A DNA stretch of 64,000 nt from Planctomycetota bacterium (GCA_016712275.1 JADJRI010000001.1:1-64000), one strand, 5' to 3'. Positions 1 through 10,229 are shown, numbered from the stretch's first letter. Translations and numbers: made by a program. The notes: generated from the letters alone by a model not told the origin.

Positions 1-79
1 GCGTGACACGACAGGACAAGGCAAGGTACTTTATGCCAGGTTCCGCACATTCGAACTGCACGGCCAACCTCGCAGACAT
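1..79 (-). CDS. possible start of a further gene, cut by the window edge
   Basis: An ATG at 79 opens a frame with no stop to the window edge (26 residues, starting MSARLAVQFE). It begins 14 bases after the DUF1844 stop on the same strand, which is what an operon would look like. The upstream GGAA is a weak ribosome site and the peptide matches no family I recognise. With so little sequence it could equally be chance. Confidence 0.25.
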   Translation of the reverse strand, partial: MSARLAVQFECAEPGIKYLALSCRVT

Positions 80-93
80 CTTTTCGTTCCGCA

Positions 94-483
94 CTACCGG
101 CCCTTACCGCCCGATGCCATGCGCATCGTCTCCACATACGCCATGCGAAGCTGATACAGCGTGGTGTTCAGCACCTGCTTTTCCTGCTCTTCGAGCTTGC
201 CTTCAGTTTTCTGTTCGAGAATCGACAGGAGATCGATGTGATGCTTGGCGACTTCCAGGTTCGGCGGAATATCGCGCCCGTCCGGACCGCGCATCCCCCC
301 CAACCCCACCATCGCCTGCATGGCAAGAATCTGCACGATTTCAAGAAACCCGGGCTCCGGCAGCGGCCCGTATTCGCCCTGCTCCGGTCCGCCCTCAACC
401 TCCGCCGCAAGCTTTTCCTTTTCAGCAGCGGCCGCCGACTTCCAGTCATCGTCGATTTGCAGTTTTCTGTCCTCATTCGCCAT
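94..483 (-). CDS. DUF1844 domain protein
   Basis: A 129-residue acidic cytoplasmic protein. The core FLEIVQILAMQAMVGLGG followed by a helical segment ending in LRMAYVETMR is the DUF1844 pattern, a small conserved family of unknown function common in planctomycetes and other PVC bacteria. A GGGAGT ribosome site lies about 7 bases before the ATG at 483, which fixes the start. No signal peptide or membrane span is visible. It lies downstream of, and on the same strand as, the amidohydrolase gene, with about 170 bases and a hairpin between them. Family assignment is from sequence pattern; the role is unknown. Confidence 0.8.
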   Translation of the reverse strand: MANEDRKLQIDDDWKSAAAAEKEKLAAEVEGGPEQGEYGPLPEPGFLEIVQILAMQAMVGLGGMRGPDGRDIPPNLEVAKHHIDLLSILEQKTEGKLEEQEKQVLNTTLYQLRMAYVETMRMASGGKGR

Positions 484-526
484 AGGGTGAACTCCCTAAT
501 AAGTGTACCTGGTTGTTATCCAAAAG

Positions 527-586
527 TGGCCAGATGTCCGGTACGCGATTGGGGGGTAACCGCGTGGTGGCCGGAGCATCTGGCCA
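527..586 (-). terminator. hairpin between amidohydrolase and DUF1844 genes
   Basis: TGGCCAGATG at 527-536 and CATCTGGCCA at 577-586 are perfect inverted repeats, and the stem extends inward to CCGGA with one bulged base. On the minus strand the hairpin is followed by a short ACTTTTGG tract. It sits downstream of the amidohydrolase stop, so it may end that transcript; the loop is long and the T-run short, so a leader structure for the DUF1844 gene is the alternative. Confidence 0.4.
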
Positions 587-653
587 ATTGCCCATCTTAA
601 CGTCTGAAAATAAGTGAACAAGCATTTTGAAAACGAATTCCGGCATTGATCGA

Positions 654-1837
654 TCAATCAACTCGGTCCTCAAAGACCACCTCTCCCCCGATGATAGTCT
701 TCACAATTTTCGTTTCCGGCAGAAGCAATCGATTTACCACCGGCTCCGACGAATCATGCAAGCGAAACACCGCGAAATCCGCCAACCGACCGGCCTCCAG
801 CGCACCCAGCCTGTCACCCAATCCCAGGGCCTTGGCCCCGTTCAGTGTCGACATCTCCAGCAACTCACTCGCCGCAACGGTCGGCGACAATCGACGCGCT
901 TCGCGAATCTCATCGAGAATCGAAAGTGTGGGCACACAGCCCGCGCTATCGGTGCCGAGTGCAACATTGATGCCGCGCGCCACCATGTCGCGCCACGGAT
1001 GATTGCGATGGCCGTAAAAAGAATGCGCGCGCGGGCACCAGATGACCGTTACGCCGTTCGTCGCGATTCGCGACAAATCCTCGCTCGAAGGATAGTTCAC
1101 ATGTGCCAGCGACACGGCCGGTAGCGGGCGCACCTGTTCAAGAAACTCGGCGACAGACGCATGACACGATGCCGCCCATTCCGCGGACTCCTCCGGCGTT
1201 TCCAGATAGTGAATTGTAAACGGCACATTCCACATTGATGCCAATGTTGCGGCACTCTTGAAATCGGCGTCATTCACCGTGTGCGGCGTGAGGTGAGATG
1301 CCGCAAACAGGGCGATCCGCGACTTCCGAGCTTTTTCAGCTTTTCAAAGACACGCCTCAGGGAATTGCCGTCATTCGGCGGCAGCCGCGCCCCGCTGATC
1401 AATTCGATAAAACACACTTTGCGTATCGGCGATTCCGCCAGTTCGACGACCGACATGCCGGTGCGCGAAATGTCACCGACGCAGGTGATGCCGGCCGACA
1501 GCATTTCCGAGGCGCCCTGGATGACGGCCGATCGCTCCCGTGCGGCGGCTACCGGCTCCAGCCGCAGCGCGATGAGTTTCTCAATCCAGGGTCCCAAGGG
1601 TCCCTTCGGCAGCTTATTCCTGTAACATGTCAATTCGAGATGGGCATGGGCGTTGACGAATCCAGGTGTCACAATTACGTCACCCAGTTCGATGATTTCG
1701 CTCCCGGCGCTCAAGCGGGCAAGCACCTCTCGCGCAGGGCCGACGGCCGCGATGACGCCCTCAACGACCGCGACGCACCCGTCCTCAATGACAGAACCGA
1801 TCACCGGCGCAATCCACTTCGCTCGAAATGCTCTCAT
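654..1837 (-). CDS. amidohydrolase, deaminase-like (frameshifted)
   Basis: Two overlapping pieces in different frames (1274-1837 and 654-1277) join into one metal-dependent amidohydrolase of about 395 residues. The first piece carries the metal site TPGFVNAHAHLEL; the second carries IHYLETPEE, AHVNYPS (His ligands) and ALGTDSAG (Asp). This is the layout of the cytosine/MTA-SAH/aminodeoxyfutalosine deaminase branch; the substrate cannot be told. The second frame reads upstream through RIALFAASHLTPHTV without a stop, so a single indel near 1310-1325 breaks the gene. It starts 18 bases after the dihydropyrimidinase stop, suggesting a two-gene catabolic operon. Confidence 0.75.
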
Positions 1838-1855
1838 TCGATGGGTCGTTTCCTG

Positions 1856-3256
1856 CTAGACCCGCCCCGGCTTGCCGCGCTCAAGGAACTGGCCCCAGCC
1901 GTTCTCGCCGCAGAATTTATAGTCATCGACGATGACTTTTCCGCGGCACAGCGTCGTTCGCGAGAATCCGGCGAGATTCCAGCCTTCATAGGGCGACCAA
2001 TCCGCATTGGTTTCCATTTCCGCCGGATTCACCTTGATCTTCCGATTCGGGTGCAGAATCGCGATGTCCGCATCATGACCCTTCTTGATCTGCCCCTTTC
2101 GATCGCCCAAACCCATGATTTTCGCCGGCGCGGTGCTGCATTTCTCGACCAGTTCATTGATCGTCAGCCTGCCTTTTTGCACGCCATAGGTGTAGGCCAG
2201 CGGCACCATCGTCTCCAGCCCCGGCATGCCCATCGGGATTTTCGTCCAGTCGCCGTTCCACATCGCCTTTTGTTCGCGCGTAAACGTGCAGGTGTCGGTC
2301 GAGATGACGCAAACCGTGTCCTTCTTCAATCCCTTCCACAGCCGTGCCTGATCCGGCTTTTTCTTGAGTTGGGGGCAGCAGGCAAACAGATGCCCATCCT
2401 CGCGTTTGAAGACCGAGTCGTCGAGCACCAGATACTGAATGCACGTTTCAGCCAGAATGTTCTTCAACCCGCGCTTGTGGGCATCATTGATGATGTCCGT
2501 GCCCTCGCCGGTCGACATGTGAACGATGTAAAGCTTGCCGCCCGTCACCTCCGCCCACTTCACCGCCCGCTGAATCGCCTCGGCCTCGATGAAATTCGGC
2601 CGCGTGATGCCGTGTAATTGCGCGCCCAGCGCCTTCATTTCCTCCTCGTTGTGATGGCGGGCGATAAGTTCATCCAGCACGCGGCTGCTTTCAGCATGAA
2701 TCAGCAGCATAGCGTCTAGCTCGCGGCACTTCTCCAGCGCGCCGAAAATGGCCGCGTCATCCGCCTGCCAGCCTTCCTTCTCGTAGATCATAAACTGTTT
2801 GAACGTCGTCAGCCCCTGCTTCACCATGTCGGCCATTTCGTGCTTGTGCCGGTCCCATTTCGTGACGGCCACATGAAAGCTGTAATCGACACATGACTTT
2901 TTCGCCCGACCCTTCCAGTTATTCACCGCATCCTGCAGCGACTCGTCGCCATACGGAATCGCAAAATCAATCACTGTCGTCACGCCGCCGCGCGCCGCCG
3001 CCTTCGTGCCGCTGTCATAGTCGTCTGCCGATGTCGTGCCGCAGAATGGCAGCTCCAAATGCACATGCACATCCAACGCCCCGGGCATGACAAAGCAATC
3101 TTTCGCATCAATCACCCGTGCGCCGTTCGTATCGCCCTTTTTTACCAGCCCCTTTCCCACCTTTGCAATTTTCTCGCCGACAATGCCGACATCGGCTTTT
3201 TCATTGCCTTTCGCATGGACGATCGTCCCGCCTGCGATAATCACGTCGTAAGCCAT
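1856..3256 (-). CDS. hydA: dihydropyrimidinase / hydantoinase
   Basis: A complete 466-residue cyclic amidohydrolase that opens dihydropyrimidine or hydantoin rings. Binuclear zinc ligands are visible: H64 and H66 in DVHVHLEL, the carboxylated lysine K153 in TFKQFMIY, H187 in LLIHAES, H246 in YIVHMSTG and D321 in ISTDTC. Length and motif order fit bacterial dihydropyrimidinases; allantoinase or D-hydantoinase activity is possible. It is intact, unlike many neighbours. It is the first gene of a minus-strand unit that continues into a deaminase-like amidohydrolase, and is divergent from dxr across about 235 bases. Confidence 0.9.
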   Translation of the reverse strand: MAYDVIIAGGTIVHAKGNEKADVGIVGEKIAKVGKGLVKKGDTNGARVIDAKDCFVMPGALDVHVHLELPFCGTTSADDYDSGTKAAARGGVTTVIDFAIPYGDESLQDAVNNWKGRAKKSCVDYSFHVAVTKWDRHKHEMADMVKQGLTTFKQFMIYEKEGWQADDAAIFGALEKCRELDAMLLIHAESSRVLDELIARHHNEEEMKALGAQLHGITRPNFIEAEAIQRAVKWAEVTGGKLYIVHMSTGEGTDIINDAHKRGLKNILAETCIQYLVLDDSVFKREDGHLFACCPQLKKKPDQARLWKGLKKDTVCVISTDTCTFTREQKAMWNGDWTKIPMGMPGLETMVPLAYTYGVQKGRLTINELVEKCSTAPAKIMGLGDRKGQIKKGHDADIAILHPNRKIKVNPAEMETNADWSPYEGWNLAGFSRTTLCRGKVIVDDYKFCGENGWGQFLERGKPGRV

Positions 3257-3491
3257 GATGAATCCTCCAACTGGTCGATTTGCTCCCTCTAATCACGCCC
3301 TCTCCAATGGCCTATTGTGCGACGCGCCATATCCACGGTCAATCCGCGCCGTTACAGCCGAAAAACGCTGTCATTGATGCACAGGATTGCTTCGCGAAGG
3401 TGCTGAAACAGAATCCATGCAGTTGCCGCCCCATCCCCTTCTTCATATCATCTAACTTTCCGCAATGCGGTGGGAGGTCCAAGTTCGTCAC

Positions 3492-4652
3492 ATGCCCAAA
3501 CGGGTCATCATCCTAGGCTCCACCGGTTCAATCGGATGCAGCGCGCTGAGCGTTGCCGACAACCTTCCCGGCGAATTCGAAATTGTCGGGCTGGCCGCCG
3601 CGACGAGCGATCAGCGGCTCGCCCAACAGGTGGAAAAATACCACCCCAAAATCGCCGTACTTGCGGATCAGTCCGCAGCCCTCCGAATTCGCGATCGTTT
3701 GAAAAATTCCTCCCCTGCCACCCAACTGTGGTCCGGTCCCGAAGCACTCGTCAGGCTCGTGAAAGAGGCCGACGCCGATTTCGTTCTTGCAGGTATCGTG
3801 GGTATTGCGGGCCTTTCCGCGACGATGGCCGCAGTGGTGCGCGGGTTGACGGTTGGCCTCGCCAACAAGGAGTCGCTCGTCGTCGCCGGTCAATTGATGG
3901 TCGATGCGGCGACGAAGTCCGGCGCAAAGTTGATCCCGGTCGATAGCGAACACTCGGCTGTCTATCAATCGCTCCACTCGGGCCGTCACGAAGAAATTGA
4001 GCGCATTTTGCTCACCGCCTCGGGCGGACCGTTTCGGACGTGGACCCGCGATCAAATGCGACACGCAAAACTGGCCGACGCCCTAAAACATCCCATCTGG
4101 GACATGGGACCGAAAATCACGATCGACAGCGCTACCATGATGAATAAAGCGCTCGAAATCATCGAGGCAAAATGGCTCTTTAATATCGATCCGGATCGCA
4201 TTGAAGTGCTCATACACCCCGAGTCGATTATTCATTCGATGGTGGCCTTTCACGATGGGTCGATCGTCGCACAAATGGGCAGCCCCGATATGCGAACGCC
4301 CATCCAGTATGCCATGACCTATCCGCGAAGGCTCGCCGGCTGTACCGACCGGGTTGATTTTTCGAAGCTTGGCCGCATGCACTTCGAGCCGCCGGATGAG
4401 TCGCGATTCCCATCGCTGCGATTGGGGCGCGAGGTCGCAAGAAAGGCGGGAACCGCCGGCGCGGCAATGAACGCCGCCAACGAAGCGGCCGTGGAGCTGT
4501 TTCGACAGGGGCGGGTCTCTTTTTGCGAAATCGCCGAGACCGTGGAAGATGTGCTTGGTCGACACGAATATGAGGAACAACCGAGTCTGGCGACACTATT
4601 TCGTGTCGATGCCTGGGCTCGCAACGAGGTAACGCAATGCTGCAAAGTCTAG
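3492..4652 (+). CDS. dxr: 1-deoxy-D-xylulose 5-phosphate reductoisomerase
   Basis: Second enzyme of the non-mevalonate isoprenoid pathway, converting DXP to MEP with NADPH. The start at 3492 gives the usual N-terminus with the nucleotide loop GSTGSIG at once; the upstream ATG at 3465 would add nine atypical residues. Hallmarks seen: NKESLVVAG, the metal/substrate site VDSEHSAV, the substrate loop TASGGPFR, HPIWDMGPKITIDSATMM and NAANEAAV near the C-terminus. About 386 residues, complete. Its stop lies 16 bases inside the following rseP gene, so the two are co-translated in the arrangement common in bacteria. Confidence 0.95.
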   Translation: MPKRVIILGSTGSIGCSALSVADNLPGEFEIVGLAAATSDQRLAQQVEKYHPKIAVLADQSAALRIRDRLKNSSPATQLWSGPEALVRLVKEADADFVLAGIVGIAGLSATMAAVVRGLTVGLANKESLVVAGQLMVDAATKSGAKLIPVDSEHSAVYQSLHSGRHEEIERILLTASGGPFRTWTRDQMRHAKLADALKHPIWDMGPKITIDSATMMNKALEIIEAKWLFNIDPDRIEVLIHPESIIHSMVAFHDGSIVAQMGSPDMRTPIQYAMTYPRRLAGCTDRVDFSKLGRMHFEPPDESRFPSLRLGREVARKAGTAGAAMNAANEAAVELFRQGRVSFCEIAETVEDVLGRHEYEEQPSLATLFRVDAWARNEVTQCCKV

Positions 4653-7299
4653 CCGTTTCGTCCCCGCTGATTTTGGCCGACGTCATGTCGACCCTGTCGT
4701 CGATCTTCTCGACCGCGTGGGGCTACATTCTCATCATCTTCGGTTTTTCCGTGGTGGTATTTGTTCACGAACTCGGACACTTCCTGGCAGCCAAATGGGC
4801 CGATGTCCGCGTTCAGGCCTTTGCGATCGGTTTCGGCCGCAGACTGTTCGCGTTTCGAAAGGGAATCGGAACACGATTCGGCTCGACCGATGCCGAATAC
4901 CGCGCCCGGGTCGATGAGCGCCTGGTTTCCACCGGAGTCGCGACGCGTGAACAACTCAGCGATCCGGAAGGCCCGAACTTCGACAAGGAGCGCGTCGAAG
5001 CAGGCCGCGCGCTGGGCATCAGCGAAACCGAGTATCGCTTTAACATTCTCCCGCTGGGCGGATATGTTCAGATGCTCGGGCAGGAAGACTTTGTTGTCGA
5101 CAAATCCGGTGAGTTGAAGGTCAAAGCCGACCCGGACAGTTTCACCAGCAAGCCCATCGGCAAGCGCATGGTGATCGTCAGCGCCGGCGTCATCATGAAT
5201 CTCATCTTTGCCGCAATCCTATTCACCGTCGTCAACATGGTCGGCATGATGAAGCCGCCGCCGATCATCGGATACGTCGCCGAGAACACACCGGCCGCCC
5301 GGGCGGGCCTTCTTCCGGGCGACCGGATTCTCGAAATCAACGGCGAGGAAATCTCGGACTTCATGGAGCTTCATGGGCGAATCGTCCTTTCAGGACCCGA
5401 GGAATCGCTGGTCATGCGCGTCGAACGCGATGGCAAGACCGTCTCGCCCGCCCCGGAAATTCGCCCCGAATTCGTCGAAGCCCGCGAAATGCGCCAGATC
5501 GGAGTCGCCCCCGCCCAGACGCGCCGCGTCTGGGGAACGACCGTCGCGGACATTTCCACCGCCCGGCCGGACGAGCTGCACAGAAATGACGAGATTCACG
5601 CCATCAATCTGAACGGCAAAACGATTGAGTGCCGTGATGCCGGCATCATCCGTCGTGAAATGATGCGCGCCGAGGGTTCCCCGATAGACCTCATTGTCAA
5701 ACGCCCCAAAAACCCGGACGCCCTCACCGACGAACAATTGATCGAGTTCGATCCCCCCATCGAAACCGACACCGTCACGGTCAAGACCAGCGCCATGTGG
5801 CTGCCGCTGCCTTACGACGCCAATGATCGCTCCAGCGCGTCGCTGCTGGGAATGGTCCCGCGACTGACGATTCTGCAGGTCGACGAAAAGAAGTCGTTCG
5901 ACAAGGCCGGCGCGAAGTCCGGCGACGTCATCGTGCGAATTGGCAAGTACGATTACCCAACCTACGCGGAGCTTGAATCCGCGATCAAGGGCGCGGGAAA
6001 TGAAGGTGTGGAGTTGGAAGTGCGGCGCAAGGGTGTGCCCGTCGAAGGTCTGACGCAGGCCGAAGTTGATTTCTGCATTGTGCATCGCGAGGAACTGATC
6101 GCCGCGGCCGTGAGCGACTTCGCCGGCGCGCCCGCGAAACTGGCGGAAATTGCGAAGGCCGATGGACTCGATGATGCCGCCATTGCGTTTCTCAAGAACG
6201 CCATTGCCGCCCATACTACCGCAGATGCATGGCGAAAGTGGTTTGAGAAAATCGATGTCATCAAATTGAACCCGATCAAACCATCCGCGCCGTTTGCGCT
6301 CTTCAGCAGCCCGTCGCCCTCCATCGACGCTGATATTCGAAACGTCGATGAGGATCATCTCGTCGTCGCCGATGTCGTCGCCAAATACGGCGAGCGCAGC
6401 ACTCCCGCAAGGACCGCCGGCATCGTCCGTGGCGCGGTCATTCTGGCTGTCAACCAGAAGCCGGTTCATCACTGGTATGAATTGAGCCGCGAATTCATGC
6501 AAAACGCGGGCAAGACTGTTGACCTTCAATTCCGGCTTGTGGACAAGATTGACACGGTCAAATTCGAGGTCCCCGGTTCGCTTCAAACCGCATTGGGTCT
6601 GGCGTCGGACGATCGCGTCGTCAAAATCGGAGATAAGTCCCAGTGTCTGGTAACGGTCCACGACGCCCAGACCAATAGTAACAAAGTGACCACTCGCATT
6701 TGCCCGACTGGCGCGATCGAAGGGCTACTGAAGGAATTCGACGGCAAAAGGTCAAAGTCGAATATGTCACGGCCGATGGCGATCGCAAATCCGGCGACTA
6801 TACAATTCGCGCCGACAACAAGGATCCCTGGCCGGCGCGGGTTCAGTATTATGCCATGACGTTTATTTGCTACCCGCTTTTCGAAAAGCACCCGATCGCC
6901 AATCCCGCGAAGGCCTTCGTCGTCGGCATTCGTCAGGCCTATCGAGCCACCGTCGCAACCGCGCAGACCATTCGGCACATGCTGTTCACGCGGAATGTCG
7001 GCCTATCCAACGTCAGCGGTCCGCTCGGAATTGCCCACAAGGGTTCCGAAGTGGCGCAGGGCGGCCTCATTGCACTGTGCTGGTTTCTCGGGCTGATTTC
7101 GGCAAACCTTGCCGTCATCAATTTCCTTCCGCTGCCGATCGTGGATGGCGGCCTGTTCTTGTTTCTGATCCTCGAAAAAATTCGCGGAGAGCCGGTCAGC
7201 ATCAAGACCCAGGTCGCGACGCAGCTATTGGGCATCGCCCTGATCGCGACGGTGTTCATCCTCGTCACGTATCAGGACATTCTGCGCTTCTTCTCATGA
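4637..7299 (+). CDS. rseP: site-2 zinc protease RseP with three PDZ-like regions (frameshifted)
   Basis: An intramembrane metalloprotease of the RseP/S2P family. The active site FVHELGHFLAAK lies in the first membrane span, and the second catalytic motif NFLPLPIVDGG is near the C-terminus. Between them are three PDZ-like stretches (around 5270-5450, 5850-6030 and 6370-6560), making about 885 residues, roughly twice the E. coli length. A GAGG ribosome site about 7 bases before 4637 supports that start, overlapping dxr. The frame breaks near 6745: with five instead of four As the reading continues GKKVKVEYVTADGD into the final 199-residue piece. Likely sequencing error; otherwise the protease loses its second active-site motif. 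Confidence 0.9.
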
Positions 7300-7736
7300 G
7301 CTGAATGCGAAGGCGAACCCGCAGGCATCATTGCGGAGCCGATGGTTGAACCGGGCGTTGACGGTTTTGATCCGCCCGGACAATCGCGCTCCCGCTCGGT
7401 GATTTTCCAGGTTGAGGTTTCTCCAGCCTTCAGTGTGCGTCTCACCGGCCCCCATGTGTCGCAGTACGAACGCCCCACCAATGTCACTCGCCCCAATCGT
7501 TCGGAGCGAATACTCATGATTGCAAACGATTCGCAAATGCCGATGTACTCGTCGTCGATGAAGATCTGAACCGGGCAATTGGTTTCGTTCGTGATAACAA
7601 GCCGGCTGTTGCCGGTGGATGACGCCTTCGAATTTTCGTTCGCGGTGGCGGGTTCGCCGGTCGAATCCCCAAATAAATTGGTTGGATGCACTGCGATGGC
7701 AAGCAACACAAAAATAGCCGAAATGAGCCGTGACAT
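7272..7736 (-). CDS. secreted hypothetical protein
   Basis: About 154 residues starting at the ATG at 7736, chosen because it gives a clean signal peptide (MSRLISAIFVLLAIAVHP). The mature part has a beta-rich stretch, RLVITNETNCPVQIFIDDEY, followed by GETSTWKI, which looks like a small immunoglobulin-like or PEGA-like fold, but no family is certain. Three cysteines remain after the signal. The 3' end overlaps the end of rseP by 28 bases on the opposite strand, and the Ser/Pro/His-rich tail may be an artefact of a late frameshift. Confidence 0.55.
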   Translation of the reverse strand: MSRLISAIFVLLAIAVHPTNLFGDSTGEPATANENSKASSTGNSRLVITNETNCPVQIFIDDEYIGICESFAIMSIRSERLGRVTLVGRSYCDTWGPVRRTLKAGETSTWKITERERDCPGGSKPSTPGSTIGSAMMPAGSPSHSAHEKKRRMS

Positions 7737-7816
7737 GACCGGGCCTTTCGAAATGCGCCCCATCTGGCGACATCGACAACCCGCGGCCTGCCACGCCAAT
7801 TTTTCCGACGCCGGGA

Positions 7817-8272
7817 TCAGCCGCCGCCGGAATCTGCCGGCTTCACGGCTTCCTTGACCTCCTCGACCGCCTGGGTCGCCGCGGCTTTGACCTTTTCGGC
7901 CGCCTGCGTCGTCAATTCCTTGGCCTTTTCGTAGGCCTGAGTCGTCGCTTTTTTCGCCTCGTCCACATAGGGCTGGGCTTTTTCCTTCAATTCCACCGCT
8001 TTCTCTTTGCCTTCCTGATAAAGCTCCTTTGCCTTTTCGATCCCCTGATCGACATAGGGCTTGGCAGTCTCTTTTGCGTCATGGGCGGCCTGAGTCGCGG
8101 CGTCCCTGGCTTCCAGCGCTTTGATCGCCGCCTCGCGCTTCGCCTTTTCGACGGCGGCCGGGTCGCAGGCGGCGCTCAACGGCATGCCCGCCAGTGTCAT
8201 TAGTATGACATATCGAATCGCGCTGCGTCCCTTGGCGGCTCTCGTTTGCATGACCTTGGATTCTATGCACAT
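7817..8272 (-). CDS. helical repeat lipoprotein-like protein
   Basis: About 151 residues. An N-terminal hydrophobic segment ends at MPLSAAC, which could be a lipoprotein signal although the lipobox is imperfect. The rest is an Ala/Lys/Glu-rich helix with a roughly 11-residue period (AKELYQEGKEKAVELKEKA and similar), like LEA-type or apolipoprotein-like amphipathic proteins. The start at 8272 is chosen because a GGG-containing ribosome site and a new signal sequence appear there, although the frame is open back into the DUF1571 gene. It probably forms an envelope-associated coiled coil; no enzyme motif is present. Confidence 0.6.
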   Translation of the reverse strand: MCIESKVMQTRAAKGRSAIRYVILMTLAGMPLSAACDPAAVEKAKREAAIKALEARDAATQAAHDAKETAKPYVDQGIEKAKELYQEGKEKAVELKEKAQPYVDEAKKATTQAYEKAKELTTQAAEKVKAAATQAVEEVKEAVKPADSGGG

Positions 8273-8319
8273 GGTTCTAGCCCTTTCGAATGATTCGACA
8301 TAAGCAAAACGGCATGCCC

Positions 8320-9229
8320 TTATTTTTCGCTTGGGGCGGCAGTTGCGTAGGCTCGCATTTGAATTTGTCGCATTTTCCCGCTTTCGGGGCGCTTTCTTCT
8401 TCTGCTTCGGCTGCGCATCGATGACAAAATCGTTGTCCGATAGCGTGATGTTTGTCTCCATCTGGCCGTAGATGTACATGGCGTCGAGTGTTTGGTCGGT
8501 GCGCTCGCGCTTTTCCTCGGTGAGCCACAGATACACGGCGACCGGCAGCCGCGTATGAATGTTCACATACAAGTCGAGCAGCTTGCAGGGAAATTCGTCG
8601 TTCTTCGGAAAGAGAAGCTCGATGTGATGGCATTCCTCCTCGCCCGGTCCGACCTTCGCAACGCCGACATGCCTGATCTTCGTGCCGCCGAGCGGTTTGG
8701 CCTTTTCGATGCGATCGAAGAGACGTTCGAGCATCAGCCGCGGGCCGAAGTCCGTGATCGGTTTCTTCGATTTCCCGAACGCGACGGCGAAACTGGGCGG
8801 ATAGCTCACGACGCTGGGCTTCGAGCCGAAGAGTCCCTTCCGGGGAAGGAGTGCCACTTTGTTGTCATTCACGCCATCCACATAGACCGCCTGAAGATAT
8901 TCGGAGTCCTCCTCCTGCCACGTAAACCGGACGCTGAAAGGTTGCTCGCGAAAATTCGTGCGCATGCGTTCCATCGGCCGCAATTCCGGCACGAGGCCGA
9001 CGCGATCCTGACGTTGAAAATTCATGCGCGCCGTCTTCACCTTGCGGGCTTCGGTCAGCGATTTGTTCATATAGGCCATCGGATCGGCCGATATCTTCGC
9101 AATTTCCGCCTCGCTACCCGGCGGCGGCTCCTTCATCGCGGTCACACTGTCCGCCATTTTCGCGCCGCAGCCCGTCAAAACGCCAAGAAACGCGCCAATC
9201 AAGACCACGCATCCATGCCGATTAATCAT
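8320..9229 (-). CDS. DUF1571 lipoprotein (C-terminus frameshifted)
   Basis: A lipoprotein from 9229: the signal VVLIGAFLGVLTGC ends in an LTGC lipobox. The mature protein has PMAYMNKSLTEARKVKTARM, FSVRFTWQEED and LDLYVNIHTRLPVAVYLW, the layout of DUF1571, a LolA-like half-barrel family common in planctomycetes and thought to bind lipid or lipoprotein (known for LolA, inferred here). The frame as given reads on without a stop into the next gene; a shift in the GAAGAAGAAAG tract near 8385 would instead end the protein at TAA 8320-8322. It is transcribed with the helical lipoprotein behind it. Confidence 0.7.
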
Positions 9230-9272
9230 TCCGTACCTCAATCTCAATTTTCCAATTCTTCCCACCGCAAAG

Positions 9273-10229
9273 TCAGTAATAAACTGTTCTTGTTCGATGA
9301 TGCTTGACCGACACCGACGCATCATGCGACAGCCCCCACAGATACCAATCGACTTGCCAGGCTGTCGCCCTGCGCCCCGCCTTGTTGGCGGCCTTCACCA
9401 TCAGATCGACTGCATGAATCGTAGCCGCCCGAATTTCGATTTCCGCCTCCGAGTCGGCCGCCAACTCCTTCTCGGCTTCGATCGCGGCTTCCAACTCGCT
9501 TGAGTATTGAAGGATGTCGAGGTGCCGCAGGGCCTGAGGCACGCGATAATCGGCAAAGGCAGTCAGTTCGCCCAAGCCTTCCAGCGCACCGTGGCCCTTA
9601 CATTCCCATGCCGCGGAAAGATCCAACGCGCAAATCTGGGCCCGCTTCATGAAATAAACGGGCTTGCCACGATGGTTGCTCACATCCCGAAATGAATCGA
9701 AATTCGTCATCAGCAGCACCGCCAGCGGCCAGGCTTTCTCGCCGACCGATGCGACGGCCGCAGCAAAACTGCCATCGAATCGATCGACCAGCACACGGCC
9801 TGTTTCGCGAATCACCTTTTCTCGCTCGTCCATCAAGAGCAATTCGCCGTTGCCGCTGAGAACCTGACGAATCTCCTCGCGTGAAACGACCATCCAGAAT
9901 TCAGGATCGAACCATCGCGCATCGGATTTGGCCGCGAGAATCAGCGACACCATCATGGCACTAAATCGCTCATACGTCCGGCCCCGCCATTGAATGCGAA
10001 TCGGATTCGGCGACCAGAAGCAGAAGTTCAATGCATCGAGCAGAAGTGTGAAATTCGCGATTTGCTCGCGTGTGCCGGGAATGTGCTCAATGAGCTCGTG
10101 GCCGGACGGCACGAGCGTCGTCGACGTAAGCGAGCCGGCCCATGCCGCGATCGCATCATGGTTAATCCGCACATGGGCGGCCGCATCGGCGACGGCTTTG
10201 GTCGTGTTCAACACCAGCATAATCGACAT
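9273..10229 (-). CDS. qng1: queuosine 5'-phosphate N-glycosylase (queuosine salvage protein)
   Basis: A complete 318-residue member of the Q-salvage family (formerly DUF2419, now Qng1), which frees queuine from queuosine nucleotide so it can be reused for tRNA. Signature stretches are all present: LNFCFWSPNPIRIQW, FRDVSNHRGKPVYFMKRAQI and FADYRVPQALRHLDILQYS. The start at 10229 is chosen because it begins the conserved domain; ATG 10220 is an alternative. The family is mainly eukaryotic with scattered bacterial members. It is divergent from the Fur-family gene across about 105 bases. Confidence 0.88.
   Translation of the reverse strand: MSIMLVLNTTKAVADAAAHVRINHDAIAAWAGSLTSTTLVPSGHELIEHIPGTREQIANFTLLLDALNFCFWSPNPIRIQWRGRTYERFSAMMVSLILAAKSDARWFDPEFWMVVSREEIRQVLSGNGELLLMDEREKVIRETGRVLVDRFDGSFAAAVASVGEKAWPLAVLLMTNFDSFRDVSNHRGKPVYFMKRAQICALDLSAAWECKGHGALEGLGELTAFADYRVPQALRHLDILQYSSELEAAIEAEKELAADSEAEIEIRAATIHAVDLMVKAANKAGRRATAWQVDWYLWGLSHDASVSVKHHRTRTVYY

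Noticed and set aside
5390..6661. A 423-residue minus-strand ORF inside rseP
   Set aside because: Antisense of a gene with clear RseP motifs; high GC3 keeps the opposite strand open.
6740..6760. Programmed ribosomal frameshift in rseP at the AAAA tract
   Set aside because: No slippery heptamer with a downstream structure was evident, and similar breaks occur all over the window, so a sequence error is the simpler explanation.
7817..9325. A 502-residue fusion of the DUF1571 protein with the helical lipoprotein
   Set aside because: A second signal sequence with its own start and ribosome site appears in the middle, and the linker has no domain character. Two genes are likelier.
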